This document shows positions 52,989 to 61,140 of a stretch of 64,000 bases of DNA, one piece after another. Position 1 is the stretch's first letter, and the number at the start of each line of letters is the position of its first letter. Below the pieces are notes generated by a model that ran no database searches, had not been told where the DNA came from, and saw only the letters and a list, made by a program, of their open reading frames with translations. The stretch is from an uncultured Sphingomonadales bacterium (GTDB lineage Bacteria; Pseudomonadota; Alphaproteobacteria; Sphingomonadales; Sphingomonadaceae): assembly GCA_903839675.1 (NCBI GenBank), contig CAIMDB010000006.1:1-64000 (forward strand), read 5' to 3'. The position numbers and the translations under genes are program-made.

Positions 52989-54158
52989 ATGACAAGTTTT
53001 GACCAATGGCGAACACGGTCGCCCTATTACGACGAAACCCATGAACAATTGGCTATCGCCGTCCGACGTTTCGTCGCAAGCGAGGTGCAGCCCAACATTG
53101 ACCAGTGGGAAAAAGACGGTGAGCTGCCGCGCTCGTTGCATAAGAAGGCGGCAGAGGCGGGCATTCTCGGCCTGCGCTATCCGGAAGAATATGGCGGGCA
53201 TAGCGATGGGTTCGACATCTTCCACGGGCTGACCCAAACCGAAGAGCTTTCCGCTGTTGGCGCCGGTGGGCTGGGCGCGTCATTGATGACGCACGGCATT
53301 GGCCTGCCTCCGATCCTCGCTTTAGGCTCGGATGAACTGAAGCGCCGCGTGGCCCCGCCCGTGCTGTCTGGCGACAAGATTATCGCGCTGGGCATCACCG
53401 AACCCTCGGGCGGATCGGATGTCGCCAACCTCAAAACCCGCGCTGTGCGCAAGGGCGACCATTATGTCGTCAATGGCTCCAAGATGTTCATCACCAGCGG
53501 GATGCGCGCCGACTGGCTCACTTGCGCCGTGCGAACGGGCGGGGAAGGTGCGGGCGGCGTCTCGCTGCTGCTGATCGATATGAATGCCAAGGGCGTCTCC
53601 CGCACGCGGCTTGAGAAAATGGGCTGGCATTGTTCGGATACCGCTGCGATCTATTTTGAGGATGTCGAAGTTCCCGTCGAAAACCTCATCGGGCCAGAAA
53701 ATGGCGGCTTCATCGGCATCATGCGCAACTTCAATTCCGAACGGCTGGGCATGGCGATGGGGTGCTGCGCCTTTGCGCGTGTCTGCCTGAAGGAAGCGTC
53801 CGAATGGGCGCAGCAACGTGAAACCTTTGGCAAGCCGCTGATCGGCCATCAGTCGATCCGCATTAAGCTCGCCGATATGGCGCGGCAGATCCAGACGACG
53901 CAGGCCTGGGTTGATCTGTGCGCCTGGCAGGTTCAGCAAGGCGCGGACCAACCCGCCGACTTCGCGATGCTCAAAGTGCAGGCGACCCGCATGCTGGAAA
54001 GTGTCGCGCGGGAAGCGGCTCAGGTGCTTGGCGGCGCCAGCTATTTGCGCGGGTCAAAAGTGGAGCGCATCTACCGCGAGGTTCGCGTCAACGCGATTGG
54101 TGGCGGATCTGAAGAGATTATGCTCGATCTGGCCGGGAGACAAATGTTTGGTCGTTGA
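52989..54158 (+). CDS. acyl-CoA dehydrogenase
   Basis: This 389-residue flavoprotein shows GITEPSGGSDVANLKT and SKMFITSGMRADWLTCAV. The C-terminal GGGSEEIMLDLAG lacks the short-chain catalytic Glu-Gly pair; the Glu in NFNSERLGMAMG is the probable base, as in long-chain/isovaleryl types. The ATG at 52989 sits close to the divergent serine hydrolase start (52849). The substrate is unknown; there is no CoA ligase or hydratase beside it. Confidence 0.88.
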   Translation: MTSFDQWRTRSPYYDETHEQLAIAVRRFVASEVQPNIDQWEKDGELPRSLHKKAAEAGILGLRYPEEYGGHSDGFDIFHGLTQTEELSAVGAGGLGASLMTHGIGLPPILALGSDELKRRVAPPVLSGDKIIALGITEPSGGSDVANLKTRAVRKGDHYVVNGSKMFITSGMRADWLTCAVRTGGEGAGGVSLLLIDMNAKGVSRTRLEKMGWHCSDTAAIYFEDVEVPVENLIGPENGGFIGIMRNFNSERLGMAMGCCAFARVCLKEASEWAQQRETFGKPLIGHQSIRIKLADMARQIQTTQAWVDLCAWQVQQGADQPADFAMLKVQATRMLESVAREAAQVLGGASYLRGSKVERIYREVRVNAIGGGSEEIMLDLAGRQMFGR

Positions 54159-54224
54159 CCGGCACATCTGGACATTTCCTGCATTATCAACCTAACCAAC
54201 ACATCCCTGTTCAGGAGCAAACAC

Positions 54225-55160
54225 ATGGCATCCGGCCTTGCCGCCCTACTTGATGATATCGCGCTGATCGCAAAGGTTGCCGCTGCGTCTATCGACGATG
54301 TCGGCGCCGCTGCAGGCCGGGCGGGCGTGAAGGCGGCGGGTGTTGTGATTGACGATACCGCTGTCACCCCCCGCTATGTCACGGGCTTTACGCCGGACCG
54401 GGAACTGCCGGTGATCTGGCGGATCGCCAAGGGGTCCCTGTTCAACAAACTGTTCCTCATTTTGCCGGTGGGGCTGCTGCTCAGTTACTTCTTGCCCGGA
54501 GCGATCACGCCCATCCTGATGCTTGGCGGCGCGTTTCTGTGCTATGAAGGCGTTGAGAAAATCGTTGAATCCCTGCAGCCGGAGGATGAAACGCTGGACG
54601 AAGCGATTGCCGAACTCTCCAGCGAAGAACATGAAAAGCTTATGGTCTCGGGCGCGGTGCGGACGGACCTGATCCTGTCGGCGGAAATCATGGCGATTGC
54701 ACTTGGCGAAGTGGCCGAAGAGTCGATCTGGCTCCAGGCCGGCATCCTTTTCGTTGTGGCGGTCGCGATCACGATTGGCGTTTATGGCATGGTCGGCCTG
54801 ATCGTGAAGATGGATGACATTGGCCTCAATATGGCCAAGCGCGATGCCCGTGCTGTGCAGGCCATTGGCCGGGGGCTGGTGCGCGCCATGCCAAAGCTGC
54901 TCGCGGGCCTGTCCGTCATCGGCATCGCGGCCATGATCTGGGTGGGCGGCGGCATCTTCCTGCATGGGATGCACGAATACCACTTTACGCCGCTGCCCGA
55001 ATGGCTGGATCACGCCTCCCTTGCTGCCGGAGCGGCCGTCCCGGCGGCGTCAGGCCTCGTGCAATGGCTGGTCCATGCCATTGGATCGGGCGCGTTTGGC
55101 CTTATCATCGGCGGCGTGATCGTGGGCATTCATCACGCCTGGGCACACCGTAAGGGATAA
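54225..55160 (+). CDS. DUF808 (YedI-like) inner-membrane protein
   Basis: This 311-residue protein begins ASGLAALLDDIALIAKVAAA and continues KAAGVVIDDTAVTPRYVTGF, the conserved DUF808 opening. Hydrophobic segments lie at about 78-100, 170-195, 225-245 and 280-300, with a long charged region (EKIVESLQPEDETLDEAIAE) between. The family's function is not known. AGGAGCAAACAC precedes the ATG. Confidence 0.88.
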   Translation: MASGLAALLDDIALIAKVAAASIDDVGAAAGRAGVKAAGVVIDDTAVTPRYVTGFTPDRELPVIWRIAKGSLFNKLFLILPVGLLLSYFLPGAITPILMLGGAFLCYEGVEKIVESLQPEDETLDEAIAELSSEEHEKLMVSGAVRTDLILSAEIMAIALGEVAEESIWLQAGILFVVAVAITIGVYGMVGLIVKMDDIGLNMAKRDARAVQAIGRGLVRAMPKLLAGLSVIGIAAMIWVGGGIFLHGMHEYHFTPLPEWLDHASLAAGAAVPAASGLVQWLVHAIGSGAFGLIIGGVIVGIHHAWAHRKG

Positions 55161-55163
55161 GCC

Positions 55164-56414
55164 CTATTTGCCGATGCGGGCCTCACTGGGTGGAACGTTC
55201 TTCATGCTCGCGGCCACCTGCTCTGCCTGTCGCAAGGCGCGGATGACGTTCCGGCTGGAGATCTTTTCCAAATCCGCCTGACTATAGCCGCGCTTGGCGA
55301 GTTCCACGAACAGGGCCGGATAACCCGACACATCCTCCATGCCGGCGGGCGCGCTGTCCATGCCGTCATAATCGCCGCCAAGGCCGATATTGTCGATGCC
55401 GGCGACCTTGCGGATATGGTCAATATGGTCGGCAACCTGGGCGATTGTGGCCTTAGGTTTGGGGTTGGCTTTCTCCCAATCCGCCAGTTGCGCCTTCGCG
55501 GTTGCGGGGTCAAAGGAGGTCAGGCGCGATAGGCGCGTTTCCTCAGCAGCGCGGCGCGCGGCCCATTGGCGGACCTCTTCGCTGACATAGTCGGGGAGGA
55601 ACACCATCATCACGACGCCGCCATTCTTGGCCAGGCGTGCCAGAACACTGTCGGGCACGTTGCGGCCATGGCCGTTGATCGCCCGCGCGCCGGAATGGCT
55701 GAAAATGACCGGCGCCTTGGAGACATCCAGCGCGTCCATCATCGTCGCTTCAGAGACATGGCTCAGGTCCACGAGCATCCCGATGCGGTTCATTTCCTTT
55801 ACGACCTCAACCCCGAAAGGAGAGAGGCCGTCAAATTTGGGCGCATCGGTGCCGCTGTCGGCCCAGTTGCTCGTCTTGCTGTGCGTCAGCGTCATGTACC
55901 GCGCGCCGGCACGATACATCTGGCGCAGCACGCCAACCGAGGACCCGATGGAATAGCCGCCCTCCATGCCGATCAGCGAGGCGATCTTTCCAGACTTGAA
56001 GCCTGCTTCAATATCCGACGCCGTCAGCGCGAGCGCGAGCCGGTCGGGATAGGCGGCAATCAGCCGGTGCACGATGTCGATCTGCTCTGTCACGGATTCC
56101 ACCGCTTCGGGATCAGACATGGACGCTGGAACCCAGACCGACCAGAATTGGCCACCGACCATCCCCTTTTTCAGGCGCGCGAGATCCGTATGCATCATGA
56201 TGTCGGTCGCTGTGGCTGTGCCCGTCGTGTCATTGAAATTGAACTTGGACAAATCATTGTCGAACCGGCCGCGGATCTGTTCCGGAACGTCATTATGTCC
56301 ATCGACGACGGGCGATGCCTTGAGCGCAGCGCGCGCGATCTGTTCAGGGGTGGCTGCAAGCGCTGTTTGGGCAAGGCAAAGGGCGAGGATGGTGGTGAGG
56401 CTGTGCTTGATCAT
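55164..56414 (-). CDS. secreted membrane dipeptidase (M19 family)
   Basis: This 416-residue di-zinc enzyme has a signal peptide ending TALAAT. Metal-site motifs are VVDGHNDVP (HxD), SLIGMEGGYSIG (bridging Glu), LTHSKTSNWADSG, VDLSHVSEATM and IFSHSGARAI (His ligands), then GLGGDYDGMD. It likely cleaves dipeptides, including D-amino acid-containing ones, in the periplasm. It is convergent with the DUF808 gene, stops 3 bases apart. Confidence 0.92.
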   Translation of the reverse strand: MIKHSLTTILALCLAQTALAATPEQIARAALKASPVVDGHNDVPEQIRGRFDNDLSKFNFNDTTGTATATDIMMHTDLARLKKGMVGGQFWSVWVPASMSDPEAVESVTEQIDIVHRLIAAYPDRLALALTASDIEAGFKSGKIASLIGMEGGYSIGSSVGVLRQMYRAGARYMTLTHSKTSNWADSGTDAPKFDGLSPFGVEVVKEMNRIGMLVDLSHVSEATMMDALDVSKAPVIFSHSGARAINGHGRNVPDSVLARLAKNGGVVMMVFLPDYVSEEVRQWAARRAAEETRLSRLTSFDPATAKAQLADWEKANPKPKATIAQVADHIDHIRKVAGIDNIGLGGDYDGMDSAPAGMEDVSGYPALFVELAKRGYSQADLEKISSRNVIRALRQAEQVAASMKNVPPSEARIGK

Positions 56415-56491
56415 ACCTGAGACTTAACGGCCCTGTCGGACCTGTCAAAGTGCTTTCACCAAGTGACCTTAAGAACGTCACGACTTGCCAA

Positions 56492-56510
56492 TTGATGGGA
56501 CTCCCATCAA
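56492..56510. promoter_or_regulatory. perfect inverted repeat upstream of fghA
   Basis: TTGATGGG-ACT-CCCATCAA, with 8-base arms and a 3-base centre, lies 36 bases before the fghA ATG. The compact symmetry suits an operator, perhaps for a formaldehyde- or thiol-responsive regulator, or a hairpin in the leader. It does not match the FrmR site I know. The surrounding gap (56415-56545) shows no gene. Confidence 0.45.
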
Positions 56511-56545
56511 GAGCGGCGCACCATTTGCCAGTGAAGGACCACGCC

Positions 56546-57388
56546 ATGACTCTTGAGACCGTTTCCACCAATCGCAGCCATGGCGGCACCCAAGGCGTCT
56601 ACAAGCATGCCTCGACTACGACGGGCACTGAGATGACCTTTTCGGTCTTCGTGCCGGATCATGCGCCGGGCGCAAAGCTGCCGGTCGTCTGGTATCTGTC
56701 GGGCCTGACCTGCACCCATGCGAACGTGACCGACAAGGGTGAATTCCGCGCAATCTGTGCCGAACTCGGCATCATCTTTGTTGCACCCGATACAAGCCCC
56801 CGTGGCGAAGGCGTCGCCGATGATGCGGACGCGGCCTATGATTTCGGGCTTGGCGCAGGCTTCTACGTCAACGCGACCCAAGAACCATTTGCCGCGCATT
56901 ACCGGATGCGCGATTATATTGAGCAGGAACTGCCCGCGCTTGTGGCCGCCAACTTCCCCGTCGACATGGCGCGGCAGGGCATCACCGGCCATTCGATGGG
57001 CGGGCATGGCGCGCTGACCATTGCGCTGCGCAATCCCGATCGTTTCAAGAGCACGTCGGCTTTTGCGCCGATTGTTTCACCAACCAACTGCCCCTGGGGT
57101 CACAAGGCGCTGGGCGGCTATCTGGGCGATGATCGTGCGGCTTGGGCCGAGTATGATGCCTGTGCGCTGATCGAAGGCGGTGCGCGCTTGCCTGATCTGC
57201 TGGTGGATCAGGGCGACGCGGACAACTTCCTTGTCGAACAGTTGAAGCCGGAACTGCTCCAGGCCGCCTGCGATGCCGCCGGGCAGAAGCTCACGCTGCG
57301 GATGCAGCCGGGCTATGACCACAGCTATTATTTCATCTCCACCTTCATGGCAGACCATCTGCGCTGGCACGCAGAACGGCTTGGTTAA
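56546..57388 (+). CDS. fghA: S-formylglutathione hydrolase
   Basis: This 280-residue serine esterase of the esterase D family hydrolyses S-formylglutathione to formate and glutathione in formaldehyde detoxification. Its catalytic Ser is in ITGHSMGGHGAL, the Asp in VDQGDADNFL and the His in PGYDHSYYF. FVPDHAPGAKLPVVWYLSGL and LTCTHAN are also typical. The usual partner, glutathione-dependent formaldehyde dehydrogenase, is not adjacent. AAGGA precedes the ATG by seven bases. Confidence 0.95.
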   Translation: MTLETVSTNRSHGGTQGVYKHASTTTGTEMTFSVFVPDHAPGAKLPVVWYLSGLTCTHANVTDKGEFRAICAELGIIFVAPDTSPRGEGVADDADAAYDFGLGAGFYVNATQEPFAAHYRMRDYIEQELPALVAANFPVDMARQGITGHSMGGHGALTIALRNPDRFKSTSAFAPIVSPTNCPWGHKALGGYLGDDRAAWAEYDACALIEGGARLPDLLVDQGDADNFLVEQLKPELLQAACDAAGQKLTLRMQPGYDHSYYFISTFMADHLRWHAERLG

Positions 57389-57400
57389 AGGCTGACGACC

Positions 57401-60289
57401 TTATTTTGTGGGCGCAGCGCTCTCCGGCGCAACGACCATGGAGAACGTTTTATTGGCCTTCAGATAGCGCTTCGCCAGCTTCTGCAAGGTGGCGGGCGTC
57501 ATCGATTTCAGGTCTGCCCCCCAGCTCAGCAAATTGTCGACGCGCATCGGCTCGCTGGTCGCGCCGGACAGTTGCGACAGCCAGAACATGTTGCCGGTCT
57601 GCGCGCGGGCAAGGCGTTGCAGCATCGGGCCGACGGCGCGCTGCAATTCGTCTGGTGTCACGGGTTTAGACGCGAGGTCCTTTGCAATGGCGCGGGCGCG
57701 CACGAAGAAGGCATCGACCGATTCCGGCTTCACCTGCGCCATTACGGTAAAGTTGCCGCCGCTGTCGAAGGTGGAGGGCCAGCTGCTCGACACATCGGGG
57801 CTGTAGCTTGCCCCTTCGCCTTCGCGGAACTGCTCGAACAGACGGTCTGTGAAGATCCCCGCCAGCATATCCAGCTGGCGGCCGGTGCGGACATTCGCCA
57901 TGCCACCCCCCGTTGCCCAAGAGAGGACAGCCACCGCCTGATCGGGTGAGCCCTTATGCGTCAGGCGGACGGGCGTCTTGGTGGGCTTTGGCCCGGATGA
58001 CATGTCGCTGCCCTTCAGCGCAACCGCCAAAGGCCGGGCGGGCAAGGCACCAAAGGTTTCAAGGATGATTGGCTTTACCGCATCAGGATCAAAGTCGCCA
58101 AAGATGGAAAGCTCGATGGGGCCAGTTGCAAGCACCGGTTCCCAAAAGGCGCGAAAGGCTTCTGGCGTCAGGGCTTCGGCATCGGCCTTGCCGGGAGTGC
58201 TCCAGCGCTTGTCGCCGCTGCGCAGATATTGGCCAAGTTCGCGGCCAACCACATCACGCGGCGATGAGTCGGCGGTGCGCAGGCCGAGGATCGCGGCGGC
58301 CTTGGTCCGAATAACAGGCGCCGGGTCCCAGCCGGGGGCGGTAAATTTTGCGGCCATCAGCTTGAGCTGATCGGCAAGATCCGCCGGGCGGGTCAGGGCC
58401 CGCATGGTGAAGGCGCTTTCGCCGGTGTCGATCGCCATGTTGATCTGGCGGCCGCTGGTCATGCGTTCCAACTGGTCCTGCTTCAGCGTGCCGATGCCGC
58501 TTTGGACGAGTGCGCCCGGCCCCGCCCAAGCCGCTGTCAGGCGATCCCGCGGCAGGGACTTCATGCCGTTGCCGAAACGGGCGGAGACATAAACCCGACC
58601 GGCCTCAGACGAAGAGGGGCTGAGCATAACCTTGGTCCCGTTGGACAGCGTGAGGACATCAAGATCAACGCCCTTAAAGCGCTGCGTGCCGGTGATAGTC
58701 CCCGCCGGACCGGCCTTTGGCAGTTGATCGAACGTGATCTGTGCCTGATCGCGGTCGGTGGTCAGCGCGGTGACGGGCGCAGCAATGGCGGCAGCAAGTT
58801 GTTCTGCGCCATCAGTCTGTTCGGTCTGGCTGGACACAAAGGCGCGCGGGCCGGTGCCGGAAAAGAGGCGCTGGGTTGCCTTTAACACATCTGCCGGACG
58901 GATCTTGTCTTTGAGAGCTCCAAAGACATCACGGGCCACTTCCGGGCTGGCGACAGTCTCACGGATGTTGACGGCCTCGACCAGATCATCCGCCTGCTTA
59001 GCGCTGGCCTCTGCGCGTGCCGTTTCCACCTGCACGTCGAGCAGTGCTGTGAATTCGTTGGTTTCCCGATCAATCTCCGCCTGTGTCGGTAGGTTGACGA
59101 GCGCATCAGCAATGACGGCGCGCACATCGCCCAAGGCAGGGCGCCAATCCTCTCCCAAGGGGAGGATTGAGACAAAGGTCGCGTCGGTAGACCGCGCGAC
59201 ATTTTCCTGCTGCACATCGGCCTGAAGGAAGCTGCCTCCCGCACGGGCGCGCTGCTCCAGACGGCGGTTGATGAGGCGTGAGGCGACGATTTCGATGAGG
59301 CGCCCCTGGTTAAGCGCAATCGTATCATCCACCTGCGTCCATGGGCGCAGCCAAGCGAGGCTGACGGACGTTGGCAGGCCGGGTTCTGCGATAAAACTGG
59401 TTGTCGGTGCGATGGGCGTCGGGCGGCCAAGATCCACGGAGGGGACGGGGCCTGCGGCGACCGGCTTCCAGTCCGAGAAATACTTGCTGATCAGTTGCGC
59501 GAAGACCACCGGATCGCCGTCACCCGACATGGCGATGACGGTGTTGTCAGGGCGGTACCACCGGTCGTGAAAGCCGCGCAGTGAAGCGGATGTGGCCTTG
59601 GCGAGCGAGTCCAGGTTGCCGATGGGGGAGCGGTCGGCCAAGGGCTGGCCTGCATAAAAGAGCTTGGAGGCGGCATCGGCGATGCGGACCTGGGCGCCAT
59701 CCTGTTCGCGCGCTTCGGCAGAGACGGTGCGGCGTTCTGCGTCGACTTCTGCTGCCGAAATCGTTGGTCCGGACATCATGCCCGACAGGATCTTCATGCT
59801 TTCATTGAGCGCAGGGAAACCGGCATTGGGCAGGTCCAGCTTATAGACCGTCTGCGTGGGCGAAGTGATGGCGTTGCTGTCATTGCCGAAGGTCGCACCC
59901 AGACGCTGCCAGACACGCTTGGCCTCACCATCGGTCACATATTTGGAGCCGCGGAAGGACAGATGCTCGATGAAATGAGCATAGCCGCGCTCATTCTCAC
60001 GCTCCATCAGCGAGCCTGCATCAATCGCCACACGGATCGAGACTTGCCCCGGCGGGACGCGGTTGCGACGCACGGCATAGCGCAGGCCATTGGGCAATTC
60101 CCCAAAGATCCACTGCTTGTCGACCGGAATGTCGCTGTTCTTGTAAAGCCAGGGGACGTCGGCTTCGACAGGCGCAACCTTGGTCGCGGCGGCCTTCGGC
60201 TTTGCGGGGGTTTTGGCGGCCGGAGAAGCGGCGACAAGGGCGAAGCCTGATAGGGCGAGCGTGAGGGAACGCAGGAAGGGGAAACGCAT
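57401..60289 (-). CDS. M16-family metallopeptidase (two-repeat, pitrilysin/PqqL-like)
   Basis: This 962-residue protein has a signal peptide (LTLALSGFALVAASPA) and two tandem M16 halves. The N-terminal half carries the inverse zinc motif HFIEH in YAHFIEHLSFRGS. The C-terminal half (about 500-962) lacks it, as expected for the inactive partner domain. It probably degrades peptides in the periplasm. I chose the ATG at 60289 because the signal peptide begins there; the frame is open to 60394. It is divergent from the small membrane gene and apt. Confidence 0.88.
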   Translation of the reverse strand: MRFPFLRSLTLALSGFALVAASPAAKTPAKPKAAATKVAPVEADVPWLYKNSDIPVDKQWIFGELPNGLRYAVRRNRVPPGQVSIRVAIDAGSLMERENERGYAHFIEHLSFRGSKYVTDGEAKRVWQRLGATFGNDSNAITSPTQTVYKLDLPNAGFPALNESMKILSGMMSGPTISAAEVDAERRTVSAEAREQDGAQVRIADAASKLFYAGQPLADRSPIGNLDSLAKATSASLRGFHDRWYRPDNTVIAMSGDGDPVVFAQLISKYFSDWKPVAAGPVPSVDLGRPTPIAPTTSFIAEPGLPTSVSLAWLRPWTQVDDTIALNQGRLIEIVASRLINRRLEQRARAGGSFLQADVQQENVARSTDATFVSILPLGEDWRPALGDVRAVIADALVNLPTQAEIDRETNEFTALLDVQVETARAEASAKQADDLVEAVNIRETVASPEVARDVFGALKDKIRPADVLKATQRLFSGTGPRAFVSSQTEQTDGAEQLAAAIAAPVTALTTDRDQAQITFDQLPKAGPAGTITGTQRFKGVDLDVLTLSNGTKVMLSPSSSEAGRVYVSARFGNGMKSLPRDRLTAAWAGPGALVQSGIGTLKQDQLERMTSGRQINMAIDTGESAFTMRALTRPADLADQLKLMAAKFTAPGWDPAPVIRTKAAAILGLRTADSSPRDVVGRELGQYLRSGDKRWSTPGKADAEALTPEAFRAFWEPVLATGPIELSIFGDFDPDAVKPIILETFGALPARPLAVALKGSDMSSGPKPTKTPVRLTHKGSPDQAVAVLSWATGGGMANVRTGRQLDMLAGIFTDRLFEQFREGEGASYSPDVSSSWPSTFDSGGNFTVMAQVKPESVDAFFVRARAIAKDLASKPVTPDELQRAVGPMLQRLARAQTGNMFWLSQLSGATSEPMRVDNLLSWGADLKSMTPATLQKLAKRYLKANKTFSMVVAPESAAPTK

Positions 60290-60395
60290 GGCGTATTTGC
60301 TAACCATCCATGCCCATGAAAGCCAATGAAAAACCGGCAATGCCGTCTGGCGCCTGTAAGCGGACCATGCCACATTGGCCGCCAAGGGAGGCATT

Positions 60396-60563
60396 ATGCC
60401 AGAATATAGATCCGTATCCTATTCCGCGACCAAGGCCGGCATCGGCTTTGGCAGTGCGTTGGCGATCACCATTTCATGGTCGCTGCACAAGTCTGTCCTG
60501 TGGGCGATCATCCAAGGCTTCTTCTCTTGGTTTTACGTCGCCTATTATCTGATCACCCGATGA
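60396..60563 (+). CDS. 55-residue single-membrane-span protein upstream of apt
   Basis: This small protein begins MPEYRSVSYSATKAGIGFG and has one long hydrophobic part, SALAITISWSLHKSVLWAII, ending FYVAYYLITR. AAGGGAGG lies just upstream of the ATG, and its stop overlaps the apt start (ATGA), which supports real translation. I do not know a function. Short proteins of this look are found near membrane-stress or transport genes, but the apt link gives no clue. Confidence 0.72.
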   Translation: MPEYRSVSYSATKAGIGFGSALAITISWSLHKSVLWAIIQGFFSWFYVAYYLITR

Positions 60564-61096
60564 TCGATGATCCGCTGCGGAACCTCATCCGCACCATCCC
60601 GGACTTCCCGAAGCCCGGCATCCAGTTCCGCGATATCACGACGGTGCTGCGCGACGCGGAAGGTTTTGGCCTCGCGATAGAACGGATGCGCGCGGCGCTG
60701 GACGGCCACGACGTCAACATGATTGCGGGGATCGAGGCACGCGGCTTCATCTTTGGCGCGGCTTTGGCGCGGGAGATGGGGCTGGGTTTTGTGCCAATCC
60801 GCAAGAAGGACAAGCTGCCCGGCCGGACCATCGGGATGAACTATGCGCTGGAATATGGGCAGGACCGGATCGAGATCCACGATGATGCCGTCGGCAAGGG
60901 AGACCGGATTGCGCTCATCGATGATCTGATTGCCACGGGCGGCACCGCGATTGCGGCCACCCGCTTGCTGCGGTCGGCGGGGACGGAAGTGCCGGTTGCG
61001 GTATTCTTGGTCGATCTGCCCGATCTCGGCGGGGCGGACCGGCTTTCGGAAGAAGGGCCCGTCGTCCACAGCCTCGTTGCGTTTGACGGGCATTGA
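60560..61096 (+). CDS. apt: adenine phosphoribosyltransferase
   Basis: This 178-residue enzyme salvages adenine to AMP. IRTIPDFPKPGIQFRDITTV opens the protein. MIAGIEARGFIFGAALA and the PRPP loop RIALIDDLIATGGTAIAA (about 117-134) follow. I chose the ATG at 60560, coupled to the small membrane gene; earlier in-frame starts are inside that gene. Confidence 0.97.
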   Translation: MIDDPLRNLIRTIPDFPKPGIQFRDITTVLRDAEGFGLAIERMRAALDGHDVNMIAGIEARGFIFGAALAREMGLGFVPIRKKDKLPGRTIGMNYALEYGQDRIEIHDDAVGKGDRIALIDDLIATGGTAIAATRLLRSAGTEVPVAVFLVDLPDLGGADRLSEEGPVVHSLVAFDGH

Positions 61097-61140
61097 CGCT
61101 TTCTCTGGCATCCGGTGATCTGAACCGGTAGCGCAATTTC

